64,000 bases of DNA from Spodoptera frugiperda (GCF_023101765.2 NC_064237.1:558001-622000); one strand, 5' to 3'. Counted from the first letter of the stretch, positions 48,531-60,946 are shown. Translations and numbers: made by a program. The notes: a model not told the origin generated them from the letters alone.

Positions 48531-49686
48531 TGAGTAGGATTCCCTCCCGCATTAAAAAAGGTATTAGGAGGTAAGGAGGTAGGTAACAATCGGTACGATT
48601 AAATTATAGCAACAACACTATCTAAACCAAAACTATTTAACAATATTTTATGTAAAAGTATCTTTACAACAGTAGAACTATGAGGAATGACTGTGAATTA
48701 TGATCTCAGGGGCTCGGGGACGCCGTCCACGGCCGGTTGACAAAACACGAGCTATCTCCCGTCAATATTTAGATAGACGAGCCTCAATCTTTACCTAGAT
48801 TAAATTCTAAGACCAATATTTGCTCTGATTTAGCTTTGATGAATTTTATCATAGAGCTGCGTCGCCAGGACCCCTCAGCCTTTGTGTAGTAGAACTGTTT
48901 AATAATATGTTCTTCTGCGAAACAGAAGGTATCTAAGGTAAACCCACTTTATATGTAAAGTACATAGTTGTTTTTAGTAACAGTTGGTGAGTAAAAACAA
49001 TGAAGAAAAAGACAGTAGTATTTCTCCGAAACAGACCAGGAGGTTAGAATTTGTAGAAGTATTATTTCAACGTATGAGTTAATTGTTGTTTAATTCACGA
49101 TACGTAGAGTTTTTACCTTTAATTTTAAAATAACAACCCTTTCTAGCACGCATTAATAAAATTACTTTATTAATGGAAAAGACATTACAATAAACCTCCA
49201 AACAACCAAAAAATATTTCGAAACAAATCCCTTTTACTGCTGCCAATACAGTAATATTCTATAAACAATACTCAGCCCTCGTTCAACCAGTAACTAACGA
49301 ACAAATACTGTACTTAGAACAGTAGGTGAATATTTAATACAAAACACTCGGTTCCACTAACAGGCCGCAGGTGTTCGGTTCCCGGACGAGGTCGTTTTTA
49401 TTTCAACCACCGTTCACATTGTTAAATGCTTTCTCAGTACTATTTCTTTACGGGTGAGTGTTTCTGTGAACTACTCCAGTTTTATGCCCGCCTGGTACCT
49501 AAGGGGCGTGTAGCGTGGTTATTAGTAGTTAGTCGCTTCGTTACTTGTTTGTTAGTTAGGCTATGGGATTTACAGGGGCAATGGATGCTATAGATGGACT
49601 TAACATTAGATTTGCAATTCTATTGAGAAATACAAATGAACTTGACTTATGCACAGAAAATAAAAGAGGTTCTAGTATGAAATAGT

Positions 49687-49842
49687 ATCCGGAGCTGCGG
49701 ACTACCTAGCGGATTTACCGGGGCTTCGGCTCGAAAAGCAGGAGTAGGAACAGGGTGATTTTTAGTGAGTAAGAGTCTAACACTCCCTCTCGCCTCGTCC
49801 AAGGCGGGAGAAGACATTGGATGATTTTCCCCTTAAAAAAAA
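49687..49842 (+). repeat. Repeat R2 copy
   Basis: CCGGAGCTGCGGACTACCTA, CGGGGCTTCGGCTCGAAAAG and CACTCCCTCTCGCCTCGTCC, GGCGGGAGAAGACATTGG, then a short A-run. A well-preserved copy. Confidence 0.85.
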
Positions 49843-50564
49843 GTATGAAATAGTAAGTATATACTTTAACATGAAACTAGATTACTTATCAGCTCATACA
49901 CGTATTCACTTCATATTGTAAAAAATATTTGACATGAAACTTGTAGAGCACAATAATACTATTTACAATGTAGGTACGTGACAACCAAATGAATATTTCT
50001 ACAATTTTAATACACGTAGTACAAAACTCAAATATTCTTTAATATTTCAAGTTGTACTCGTTTTATAAAAGTATGGCGTGAACATGATATTTCGTAAAAA
50101 GTAAATACGAAGAGATATTTACTGTATCTTGTGAATGTTCAAACGCAAGTAAACCTACTCCAATCTGTTTTTTCGGATTTTAAAATTTATATCAAAGCAA
50201 TAAAGTTTAAAATCGTATAGAGAAATATGTTCGAAAGGAGTAGCTTGACCTGCTTTCGTCAGTACAAACGATGTTACAGAGTCTTCAATACGCCTCTACG
50301 CACTACCTACGTGAAATGAGAGATTTTGTTCTGATTTCTTTAAGATTACATATGTTTCTTTCTCACTGTTTGATATACAAAAATAGTTTTGTTTACTACT
50401 TCTGTCATATGTCATAGCTCTGGGTATTTCAATCACAAACGGTCGACCCACGTATCTTGGTACAAAATATAACTATTTTTAATACTTTATATATAAATAG
50501 TAGTGAATAAAAACCGTCTCTATAAACAGTCGAAATCAATAACACCTTCGGATTCTTAGCATTA

Positions 50565-50715
50565 GGTTTTTTTATGGTAAACGAGCAGACGGATTACCTG
50601 ATGGTAAGCAATCGCCACCACCCATGGACACACGAAACACCAGAGGCGTTACAAGTGTGTTGCCGGCCTTTCGGGGGTTAGGAATTTAAGGGTTGTTGGG
50701 GAATTGGGTACTTCT
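50565..50715 (+). repeat. Dispersed repeat R1, best preserved head
   Basis: TTTTTTATGGTAAACGAGCA, GACGGATTACCTGATGGTAA, CCACCCATGGACACACGAAA, CACCAGAGGCGTTACAAGTG and GGGTTAGGAATTTAAGGGTT. It ends GGGGAATTGGG. This is the reference copy for R1 in this window. Confidence 0.8.
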
Positions 50716-51004
50716 ATCAAATCTATCGAAAACCGAGATTGATTTAGAAATTATGGGTTGAGATCAGTTATTATTTTTGGCAATAAAACTATAGACAACT
50801 CAATTCTACAACTGCACACCATCAAAATAATATAGAGCCATAACATTTTACTCCTCAACCGACATCGCATAACGGCGAGGAAGATATTTCTGTCCATGTG
50901 GCCTTACGACTTACAATCAACTAATATAATGAAAAAGGGTATAAAGAGGTATGAACCGGAACTTTGATGCGCCTGACGGCAGTAAAATATTCCAGTCGTA
51001 AGTC

Positions 51005-51060
51005 AGAAGCGGGCGGGGGCGGTCGCGGGCTGCGGGCTGCGGGCAGACGGGATAAATAAA
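51005..51060. promoter_or_regulatory. G-rich block, candidate regulatory or G4 site
   Basis: GAAGCGGGCGGGGGCGGTCG followed by CGGGCTGCGGGCTGCGGGCA: several GGG runs in about 45 bp on the plus strand, in AT-rich surroundings, with a short GCGGGCT tandem. Not a copy of any repeat in this window. Function not shown. Confidence 0.3.
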
Positions 51061-52066
51061 ATTTATTACTGCTCCGAACAAATTCACTAGTTTTATTACT
51101 GAATTTCGATTCGGACCGTGAAATAAGTGTCGTTTCATTAAGACGAAGCTCTCTCGGGATTTTGAGGCATCTGGTTTTTATTTCAAGTCAATTTTTTATC
51201 TGTATGAGGTCAATGGACTTTGTGGAGGATCCTGTAGGTACTGAAGCCTCTGCAGTTTATATTCAGAAATGTAGGCATCTTCTGATATATCAAATACCAA
51301 ATGAATTATTAATTAAACGTTGCAGGGAACAAACGCTAGACTTTTTAACATTAGTAATTGCAAAAAGCTGTGCCAATCAAATCTTTTACATAGGTAATTA
51401 TTATGACACAAAATCGTGCCTTACCTATACCTTACATAAACCATCGAAACATATTTGTTACCTCTTTTCATAATACTAATTTTTAACCACTTCAATAACG
51501 TTCTAGTGCACCTTTGAACACTTTTAATGAAAATTAGACTTTAATGCTATAGTATTAAAAAACAAAGTGGTTCGTGATTACAGGTCGACAACGTAGCTCG
51601 TGCCAGGTATAGGTAAAAAAACATTGTGGAATGTTGCAAGACTTTTTTAGAAAGAGCAAAGTTACTTCGGAATTTGTAACAGTTTTGTAAATATTTCACT
51701 CGTTTTCTCTACACTTCTTGTTATTCGAGGGTTTTTCTTTTACAAAATGAACATTTTCAGCTTTTATTCACTTATTTTGAATGCCTAAATATTTCGTGCT
51801 CATGATCCAAGTGCCGTACCTTTTTCCAAGTACCGTCAGACGAATTCTATTTGTTAAAACTCTTCAACATAAATTAAAATCGACGCGTTTATTATTAGTA
51901 CGGTACCAATTTCCAAATCCATACGCACACATACATAAACTTATACCATATATCCATGGAAATAAGTAAAAACTATGGAACATTATATACTATCATTCTT
52001 ACGTATTCCTCTAGCTATCATCACATTCATACGTAATTATTATTCCAATCAAAAAGACAGTTGAAA

Positions 52067-52262
52067 TTAATTATTATGTTATCGGCTTACTCACGTAACT
52101 GTTTGACGTCTAGTCTACTAGCAGCGCGACAGTCGAATGACGCCCATGAATATGAGCCTCTAGCATGGCTTGAAACTAGTCGAGTTCTTCGTCAAACAGT
52201 TACGTGAGTAAGCCGATAACATAATTATTAATTAGTATGTTTCACGAAAGTTATAATAAAAT
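52067..52262. mobile_element. MITE family B, copy 3 (intact foldback)
   Basis: TTATCGGCTTACTCACGTAA at the left and TTACGTGAGTAAGCCGATAA at the right are perfect inverted repeats, with CTGTTTGACG/CGTCAAACAG continuing inward. AAGACAGTTGAAA occurs at both flanks (52054-52066 and 52264-52276), a direct repeat that may be the target-site duplication or an earlier duplication. The centre carries CAAGCCATGCTAGAGG in complement. Confidence 0.85.
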
Positions 52263-53970
52263 CAAGACAGTTGAAAGTGTAGTTTCATTCTTCCATATAC
52301 AACCCAAAACATAATCAAGGTACCTGAAACATTTACCACAAGCCGCCACCTTAAATTTATCGATACATATAATTTATCGTATCGAGTAGAACCTGCCCTT
52401 AAAAAAACTTGTTATCAGTCGCTGGTGTGCGCTCATTGGCAATCGGTGGAACTTGGAATATTTACTCCGGCGTTATCTCACTTTATGCCACTTTTACAGG
52501 TATCTTACTTTCTTAATAATGGTCGAAAGAATATTTCTTATGTACTGTTTGGTTGTATTTTTCAAAGAAATACACCAGTTTGTGTCAATGTTTTGTTTGT
52601 ATTTTGTAATCATTTTTTCTTTTTCAGGAAATGTTTTGTCTCGTAATATTATTTTGGTTGTTTTAACGAGGCTCACAAAATCTACATCATTCATTTCGCT
52701 TCATCTTGCACCACCACGTTTTAGGTGTAATGATCAATCAATCATACCTGCTTATCGTGTAAGCGTTTAAAAGTTTAGTTTAAACTAGTTCAGCTTAAAG
52801 TTAGATCCACCCAGTAAAATAACTGTTACTCTATATCTAAGACTATTGCTCTTTGGACTTACTATCCTCAAGCGCTTTAAACCACAACTTCAAACATGGC
52901 GGCCAATTAGTAAGGTCATGTCCCACATTTCACAGTCCATTTCAAAATACATTTCGGTAACAATGTTCCATATAAAAACATAAATTCACATTAATATAAA
53001 TATAGGTGTAAAACCGCGCTCGTTATACGGTATAAATTTGGCACAAATACTGGAATGGAGCCTTAAATCACTACAGTGGTCAACAGAGCAGTCAGAACAG
53101 CGCCAAACCGAAGCTAGAAACCGCGATTTGGCATTAATATGGCTGGTTTAAAGATAAAATGCTTTTATATAGGCAGGGGCTGGGACCGCGACCCAAAAAT
53201 GTGCAGTGAAATGCAAACTAGCGGCGCATTCAAGGCGTTCCGTATTGCATCGCAAGATTCCCAAATCTTGGAGACTTGAGGTTTTAGTATTGTAACTCGT
53301 TTTGTAGAATTTTAAAATTCGCTCTATTTTTTATTTATGATTGGTGGAAGAAAAAAATTACGATAATCGATGTATCTATTAATGTTTATAGTCAATAATG
53401 AGTGAGCGATTTTAGAGATTCCAGAACAAGAAAAAAGTTTTGGATTTTAAAATTCAATATTCTTACTTTCGTTATTCACATAAAAATAGTGTTCTCCCAA
53501 CCATATAGGTATGTAAACAACGTGATGTTATACGAAGTAGAGCAAATACACTAAAAGCCTAGCAGTTATGTCAATAACAGTCGAGTGAGATTTCCCACCC
53601 ATACCGTACAGACCTCAATAATCACTACCCACGAGGTGACCTACGCTATTGATTGTATTAAAACCCTACACACATAGACCTTAAGCGTACATGTTCACAT
53701 ATTAGAGAAAGTCACATTAATTATTTATAGCTAAGCTAGGACCCGTGGCTTTGCTCAATTTAAGCTCAGTTTACGTGGAAAACTTGTGGTTGAATTGTAT
53801 ATACATAATGTATAATACTCGATTTTATTTGGAACCTGTTAAAGGTATAATTAAGAATTTTAGCTAGGCTTTAGAAGCTTGAGAGTTAGCTCGACATAAC
53901 TATCTAATTCGTAGATGAACAATAGTGTGGTTCAATATAAATAGTAACCAATAGTAATATAATATTCTAG

Positions 53971-54120
53971 CTGGAGCTGCGGACTGCCTAGCGGATTACC
54001 GGGGCTCCGGCTCGAAAAGCAGAAGTAGGAACGGGATGGTTTTTAGTCAGTAAGAGTCTGATACTCCCTCTAAACTTGCCCATGGTGGGAGACGGGATTA
54101 GATGATGCCCCCCTCAAAAA
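53971..54120 (+). repeat. Repeat R2 copy
   Basis: CTGGAGCTGCGGACTGCCTA, CGGGGCTCCGGCTCGAAAAG and TTTTTAGTCAGTAAGAGTCT. The region where other copies read CTCGCCTCG is altered, and it ends CCCCCCTCAAAAA. Confidence 0.8.
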
Positions 54121-54539
54121 TAAGTTAACAACATTATTCTTATTGAATTTTGCTTTTACTGTTTCACTTCTCAAAAATGACTTTATTAAATAAGAAATAC
54201 CTTACTATTTGACAACAAACTATGTTTATAACTAGTTTATACTTCCACGAATCTTGTATTGTATATAGAAATAGATTGAATATATCAATAGTATCAACAC
54301 CCTTGAAACTGTGACATTGTGAGTACTCGGTACAAATTAGCAACCACAGTAAAGGCAGTCTAACACCAACCAGACTGCTGCCAAATATTTGGACACTCCA
54401 AATATTAATCCGAAGTATTTGCTGAATGCTTAGAAATAATCTGTTCTGAGTAATCATGGATTTTATTTACATTCTTTGACCTGATAGGACTTACAGGACA
54501 ATTGAATAAAAACAATAGACTTAACTATATATCTAGCTT

Positions 54540-54712
54540 AACTAACTTCTGCCAGCCGGTTTACCCCTTGCTTCTAGCAGATAAAAGTAGCCCATGTTAT
54601 TTCAGACTATTTATCTATCCTATTCCAAATTTCATCCCTTCAGTAGATTTTACGTGAAAGAGTAACAAACATACACATTCACAAACTTTCGCATTTATAA
54701 TATTATAATATA
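54540..54712 (-). repeat. CTAGT-type dispersed repeat, copy 4
   Basis: AACTAACTTCTGCCAGCCGG, CCAAATTTCATCCCTTCAGT and CACAAACTTTCGCATTTATA are the complements of the copies at 30108 and 35121. The terminal CTAGT is mutated to TTAGT. Confidence 0.6.
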
Positions 54713-54892
54713 TGACTTTGGGAATATAGCTGACAAAAGAAAATGTTGCATTTTACAAGATTTTATTCATGGAAACCTTCTTTAACATAACATCATGATC
54801 AAACTAACAGGCGATGAAGCACATAATATAAAATTGCAATATCCAATTTACAGCAGTTATGTTATAAGTCTCATAAAGAAGGTGACCCTATC

Positions 54893-55095
54893 TATAATAT
54901 AAAAATAAGTTGGGTTTTCCTTCCTGACGCTATAACTCCAGAACGCACGAACCGATTTCCACGGTTTTGCATTTGTTGGAAAGGTCTCGGGCTCTGTGAG
55001 GTTTATAGCAAAGTAAATTCAGGAAAAAAATCAAGATAAAAGCAGGAAAACAGGGAAAATCGTTCGTGGCAAAATGGTGTTCGCGGTTTGCTAGT
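54893..55095 (+). repeat. Second CTAGT-ended repeat family
   Basis: CTATAACTCCAGAACGCACG, AACCGATTTCCACGGTTTTG and CATTTGTTGGAAAGGTCTCG, ending GGTTTGCTAGT. It shares only the terminal CTAGT and general plan with the family at 35121. The pattern resembles common Helitron-like or decayed non-autonomous repeats; class inferred only. Confidence 0.55.
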
Positions 55096-55585
55096 TGACA
55101 TATTATAACAAACACACTTTCAGATTCTAATTACAACAAGAGCATCTATATGCTCTTCTTGTAATACAGTACAGTTATACAATTCCAGGCAAAACAATCA
55201 TGTTTTTCATTCACAATCTTTCTGAACAAAAGTCAGATAAAATTGCCTTATCATTATGCAAGTACACAACTTGCAATGTTTTACATGCAATTTATTCACA
55301 CAATATTACAAACAGATAGCGATTGCATGCATGCACACTTCAAAGGACCTGAACTCGTGATAAAACTATATTTTGTTCGTGACATATTGCTGTGAACAGA
55401 GAATATGTCGAGCGAGTCTTGTTACAATATTATTTTGGGATCTTTTTGTATTTCTTTAAAGGTTTGGTTCAATATTTTATGCTATGTTGTTGCTTGACCT
55501 TCGAAATATTTTCTGCTGAGTTGTGTTCATTTAACTTAAAACAAATCAATGATACTCATTATACCTGAAATAACCGTTTCTTTTT

Positions 55586-55715
55586 TTATGGAATAAGCCG
55601 GTAAACTTCCTGATGATAAGCGTAGTCTCACTCACAACGAAACGAAAGACCAGCGTTGTTTCACGTTAGTTTCCTGTGAGGCCGTTGTATCCGGTCCGGT
55701 TGAGCTGGCCCACAC
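55586..55715 (+). repeat. Dispersed repeat R1 with internal deletion
   Basis: Head TTTTTTATGGAATAAGCCGG and CCTGATGATAAGCG joined directly to the tail TCACTCACAACGAAACGAAA, GCGTTGTTTCACGTTAG, TGTGAGGCCGTTGTATCC and GGTTGAGCTGGCCCAC. The copy shows that the R1 head and the 3466-3660 tail belong together. Confidence 0.7.
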
Positions 55716-56644
55716 AAAAATTTCACAAACTTATTTGAAAAGAAAAATAGAAAGGTTTGACCGTTTCTCATACTACTTCAATTTATCAACAAATCATTTC
55801 TAAAATTGAAATTGACGCCATGATTCTTATTTGGCAACAAACTTTTCATTAACAATTCCATTGTAATAAAACGCATTATTTACCGCATTTAATTAATTAA
55901 AGTTGGCCAGACCGTGACACACATGCATACCTAATTAATTATTATTATAAACACATTGACCTAGATGTGTGACCAGCTCATTAGGCAAAAACCTACAACT
56001 AGGTACCAGGCGAGCATAACATTAACGGAGTTTGTCGTTTGTCGTGTGGTGTGAGTAATTTCTACTTGCATGTGCATTACTATTAAGGTTCGTATGCAAA
56101 TAAGCTTTTTACTCACTTTAAATACATTTATTCATTAGGATTATTTGCCATTCTGGAATAGTTACATTTCACGTATAATGTACTGAAATCAAACATTTCT
56201 ACCATAAGGCTCTGAATACAAAACCTTCCAATATAGGTACAATAAGTAATTATTATGTATGATAGAGAAAGATAATAATCCCGGATGAAACCCTAGAAAA
56301 ATTACATGTCTCATATTATATCGCATTGGTATTACTGGCTCACGGTGCGACTTCATCCGTGAATCCAATCTATCCACAGATTAGTCTGTCGGGTAGATTG
56401 CATTCTCTCCGGGTCACACGTCCAACTTCTGAAACAAGTTTCCAGAGAACTGACCAAGTTTTGTTTATAATATTAATTTGATATGCCGAGGAACTGAATG
56501 GAGTACCAAAGTTAAAGAAATAATTGGTTAACTTCATGAAACTAGTAATTTTACGGACTCCGACGGTTAAAATTGCATTTGCTGAGCACTTCATAAATCT
56601 ACAGAACACTATATTTAAGTTTCATTAGCACCCAACGTACACAA

Positions 56645-56778
56645 GTACCTACCAGGAGCGAATAACATGAAAGAGGTGGACTCCGTTTAATGTAACGAGT
56701 AAGTACAAGTACACAATCGCAGCTCCGTATTTGTAATTATAATACTTGTAACACTTTCTGCTCGCCTGGTACCTTTAA
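56645..56778. mobile_element. Short inverted-repeat element bounded by the GGTACCAGGCGAGC motif
   Basis: The left end GTACCTACCAGGAGCGAATA and the right end TTCTGCTCGCCTGGTACCTT face each other as imperfect inverted repeats over about 130 bp. The same motif occurs singly at 33973, 49481 (minus), 56001 and 60471. Interpretation as a small MITE is inference. Confidence 0.45.
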
Positions 56779-57124
56779 AGTAAATAAACATGGTGTGATG
56801 ACAAAACCTGGAAACATAATTAATGTGCCTAAATTAAATGAGTGGAAAAACAAACTCGCGTGTTTAATTAATTGAAAAATTGCGGTTACATATTTGATTT
56901 CATTTTCCAAACACTCGCAATCATGAATGGTAAATATTAATAAGGCTTGTTTTGATCAAATGTATGTACATATTTTATTTAAGTTGCTCTAATTGGCTTG
57001 TTTTTTATAATAATTTGTATATATATATTAGGTTTGCGGTTTGTTTATTCCTATGAGAATTGCATACTTCACATACATGAGAAATATTAGAACTACTTAT
57101 ACATATTACAATAAATAATTATTA

Positions 57125-57545
57125 TCATCGTAAGTAAGTAAGTGCCCACGCACTTGTTAATATAATATTGAAAAGTTTATCAATTATATTTAAAAGTTGT
57201 AAATCTACGGCATGTCCAAAGCAAAACAAAGCCGTATTATCAGCGTAGAATGATATATCGCCTTTTAGTTCAATTCTATGAATGTTATAAATGTAAATTA
57301 GATATAACAGGGGCTCCAAAATAGATCTCTGTAGAATTCGAAATCATACGATTTTTGGACTACTCATGTTTCATTGATCTTATCTTCTTGGCAACGATTT
57401 GTCAGATATGATTTAAAGATGTTCAGAGCTTTACCAGTGACAAAAGTATCATGTAATTTGGTTAAACAGCAGTTCGTGACTAATTGTATCGAAATCTTTA
57501 TTTAAGTCTCTAAAGATTCCTAATGCTATTTGTTTTTCTTGATAT
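57125..57545 (-). pseudogene. Decayed LINE reverse transcriptase (non-LTR) fragment
   Basis: Read on the minus strand. At about 57525-57470 it encodes FRDLNKDFDTISHELLF, matching the RT motif A pattern F.DL.KAFDTV.H..LL. After stop codons and frame shifts comes SILEPLLYLIYIYNI (57325-57280), the motif before the active site, and DISFYADNTAL around 57260-57225. That is the YADD box with the second Asp replaced by Asn. The order and wording fit the Jockey/CR1-like group of non-LTR retrotransposons. A changed catalytic residue, several stops and missing flanks show that it is dead. No endonuclease or ORF1 part was recognised nearby. Confidence 0.85.
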
Positions 57546-59425
57546 CTGATATCTACATATTATAATAATAGTTCTCATCCAACCCATCCCTAACAAAACG
57601 TCACGTGAGTTAGATAGAGTCACTCATGTTGACGTCACAGAGTGTCCATCCACGTCCAAACTAATAGTTAAAAAGGATCCAGTCAGAATGGGTTCCTTTG
57701 TGGCGTTCTGTAAACAGGCGGCGCGGCCAACGGAATCATGCGTCTATTTCACTGTAGAATATTTTAAACCCCGCTGCAAAACGTATGCCTGGGGCAGACA
57801 TAATGGAGAGGGGATATTAACTTGAATTCAACCCTGTCAACGAACGAATAGAGTTGAATATGGAGTAGACGGTATTAAAATAAATGAATTATTGTGTGTA
57901 GGATGTAAAACACATTCGATATGTATTGTGGACAATGTTATGATATTTTCTTTGTGCGGCGCTCTAAGGATTTTAACGTAAGCCTCGGTACAGAGAGGCG
58001 GAATTGTATTGTAGTGTTTAGTCCGTAATATTCAGGTACTTTTTGTAAAGGATAGGGAAACGTATTACCGATTGTACCCTTTTGTAACATGTTACAATAA
58101 GAAAAGAGGAATGCTTAAAGAAATAACAATGATAGTGGGTGGCTATCAGTTGGAAGTAATTCGTTCTGGCTCTGTTATATCAAAGTTGTAAAGTAAAGGA
58201 CAAAAGTATTGTTTGAAAATTAATAATGTGTCAAATACAGGGATCGGACTCATAGACTGATTTTGTAAAGAATAAGCACATTAATTCCTTTGTTTTGAAA
58301 ATCTAGTCGCTAAAATAAAACCTGTCTCTAAAATACTATTAATTATGATCCTTAACACAATGAAACAATTTCAACCTACGTATATTATATGTTGCCACTA
58401 TTATGTAACACAGCACAGAATTCACAAAAAATATGCTCATATTAAAATATTCTCACTTGTGTAACAATTAAGAAATATTTTAATTATTAAAAAGAGGTCC
58501 AATTACAAGGATTGCTAAACAAACCGTTATTTCAAATGATGAAAGGAAGTCATTTTTCATTGTTAAAAAATACATAAATCTTTTTTAAAAATTATCCTAC
58601 CCCAGTTTTGGAGCAAAACCCGCTGGTATATAGAAGGTATGTTTTAACCCATATTCTCTGAAAGCCGAGGTTATGGATTTATTTATGACAATTGTGCCGC
58701 CCCCTATTATATCTAATAACTGGTGAAAAATGGGTGAAAGCCTCTCTTTCATCCTTTGCACAAAATATAGGTACATGTGGATATAAAAAAGTTGCAGTAC
58801 TGAGCAGTTATACTCGTTTATTGAACCGAAATAAAATCTTAAAATATTACGCTAAATCTGCGGATGGATTCAATCACAAAATACTTGTTCTTTAGACGTT
58901 GTTACAACCTATTGACTATCAAGCCAGTCAGTTTCACAATTTAGCTTCCAAAAAGTCTAATCCAAAATTTAATACTACGGTACCTGTATCTTTCAACACC
59001 CACATTTAGGTACTGCGTAGGTGGTTCCCTACTAAATTATCTTATTTGAAGAACGACTCATATTACAAGTTCCAAAATGTTCACAATGAGAAACAAATTA
59101 ACTTCGCATTCTATGATAATCCCATAAAATATCCAATTACTATTTATTATCTAAACTGAAATTAACAGCAGATAAACAAATAACATCACGCTGGTTGCCA
59201 CTAACGAGGTAAATAGAGGCGCAATTAGTTTAATACAATCAAACTTGGTAACATGTTTCGAATTAATGTTGTACTGACGGATTACTATGGCTAATATTAT
59301 TAGTTGAGTACTATTTCAAAACCTATGTAGGATAACCCACCACTTGTATAATTGACTTTAATTTTAGGTATTTTTAAAATGAGATAACATTACATGCGCC
59401 TGCATTGCAGTCAAAACATTACTGT
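57546..59425. other. Intergenic DNA without recognised genes
   Basis: AT-rich. A moderately GC-rich patch at 57595-57800 contains GTTGACGTCACAGAG (a CRE-like TGACGTCA) and GGCGGCGCGGCC, but no supported exon. The short open frame at 58692-58895 has no family resemblance. Confidence 0.4.
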
Positions 59426-59622
59426 GACTGCACGGTTGGCACGGTGGCTGGGGAACTGGCTGCCGTGCAACGTGTAGCGGGTTCGATTCCCGCACAGAGC
59501 AACTCTTTGTGTTATTCACAAATTGTTGTTTCAGGTCTGGGTGTCATGTTTATGTAAAATTGTATGTTTGTAAACGCACCCACGACCCAAAATGCTAGAG
59601 TGGGGCAACGTTTAAAAAAAAA
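59426..59622 (+). mobile_element. SINE-1 copy, full length
   Basis: GACTGCACGGTTGGCACGGT, GTAGCGGGTTCGATTCCCGC (B box), ACTCTTTGTGTTATTCACAA and GTAAACGCACCCACGACCCA, ending GGCAACGTTTAAAAAAAAA. A few bases are deleted after CACGAC relative to other copies. Confidence 0.88.
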
Positions 59623-60107
59623 CCGAGTCGACCACACATAAAAAACATAATCGATATACCCTATATGCAAATAAACACAACACTTTCGAAACCATTTTGC
59701 AACCGAAACATTATGATATATTTACAAAACCTTTTCCCCTATTTGCGGTCCCCTTAAAGTACGCCTCAATAAATGTATCTTCGTCACACAACTTGTGAGA
59801 TAAACCCGACCTTTTGTATCGGCTAATAACAATAAAAACAAAAGCAATCGAAACGAACCTTTTCAGGCAATCCTACAAATCTCAGAGACCTATGTCGAAC
59901 GTTAGGAATAAAGTTTACAACCTACGGCCAGCCGTGAGGTGGTGTTTGATTCCGATCAATATCTTCTATGATTTTTACACGTGAGTGTTAAACATATTGA
60001 GATATATTTTTTAATTTATAAAAATATGCTGTCTTATCGGTTTCTTAAAACTTTTTTATTATGTGCAATGTGCATTTCTATTCGTTTTGCCAAAAGATGT
60101 GCTGTAA

Positions 60108-60215
60108 TGTGCAATCAGACGCGATGACATCTCACACTGCGCTGCTCGTGATGAAGATTCCCTCTGTGACTCGAAACTAGTAGAGCTTTTTCTACATTAA
60201 TGTAGGTGAGTAAAA
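60108..60215. mobile_element. MITE family B, diverged fragment
   Basis: CTCGAAACTAGTAGAGCTTT and TGTAGGTGAGTAAAACG align with the right arm of family B (TTGAAACTAGTCGAGTTCTT, ACGTGAGTAAGCC). The left arm is not recognisable. Confidence 0.45.
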
Positions 60216-60680
60216 CGTGTTTGGAGTTGCTAAGTTACTCGTAATTTAGACACGATACTATGATATTCGTTAATAATGCTGATAATGTCACTAACAAGTG
60301 CAATAATTAATAAATTACATAGCGGACACTTAATTACAGTAATAAACAATATTTTAATGTATTGTTTTCATAGATTTATTTTATAAGTATTATCAAGTTA
60401 TTGTTTTATTTAAATAGGGAATGAAATAGGCACAAAGCAAATATTTTAAATATCCCTAGTATTAAGTTGAAAGGTACCAGGACAACATAAATAGGAAGGG
60501 ACAGTCTGGACCGCGGACACGCCATTAGGTAATCATGTTGCGGTCTACTACGGACAATTTGATGAGACACGAACTGGTGTGATTTCTGAATTTCCGATTA
60601 TGGTAAATAGGACTTTAAATCACAGTTAACATATTTTAATGAATCTATTATACTAGTAAAAAAATTTGAACTACATTAAA

Positions 60681-60946
60681 TGCGCTTTTTATCCCCGAAG
60701 GGGTAGGTAGAGGTCCACATTATGCCACATCATACTATACAATGTACACCCACTTTTCACCATGTGTGTATAAGTCCCATGTAGTAGGGGTGAGCCTATT
60801 GCCATGCACTGGGCAAAAATCCAGCCTCCGTTTTACCACTGAGAATTTTTCGAAGAACCGAAAAAATAATACTTTGCCTGACCTAGGAATCGAACCCGAG
60901 ACCCCTTGTCCGGCAGTAGCACTTGCGACCACTCGACCAACATGTC
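60681..60946 (-). mobile_element. SINE-3, complete, with 12-bp target-site duplication
   Basis: On the minus strand the 5' end is tRNA-like: GTTGGTCGAGTGGTCGCAAG (A-box region) and CTCGGGTTCGATTCCTAGGT (B box). The 3' end contains ACCTCTACCTACCCCTTCGG and GGGATAAAAAGCGCA. AACTACATTAAA stands directly on both sides (60669-60680 and 60947-60958), a perfect duplication that marks it as a fairly young insertion. Fragments of the family lie at 4566, 16530 and 48400. Confidence 0.92.

Noticed and set aside
49365..49410. tRNA-like B box GTGTTCGGTTCCCGG
   Set aside because: No matching A box at the right distance and no SINE body follows.
57700..57775. Alternative terminal exon of the Beat gene after TTCTGTAAACAG
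   Set aside because: It fits phase 1 for about 15 codons but lacks a hydrophobic tail and a pyrimidine tract, and lies 41 kb from exon C. The exon at 23560 fits far better.
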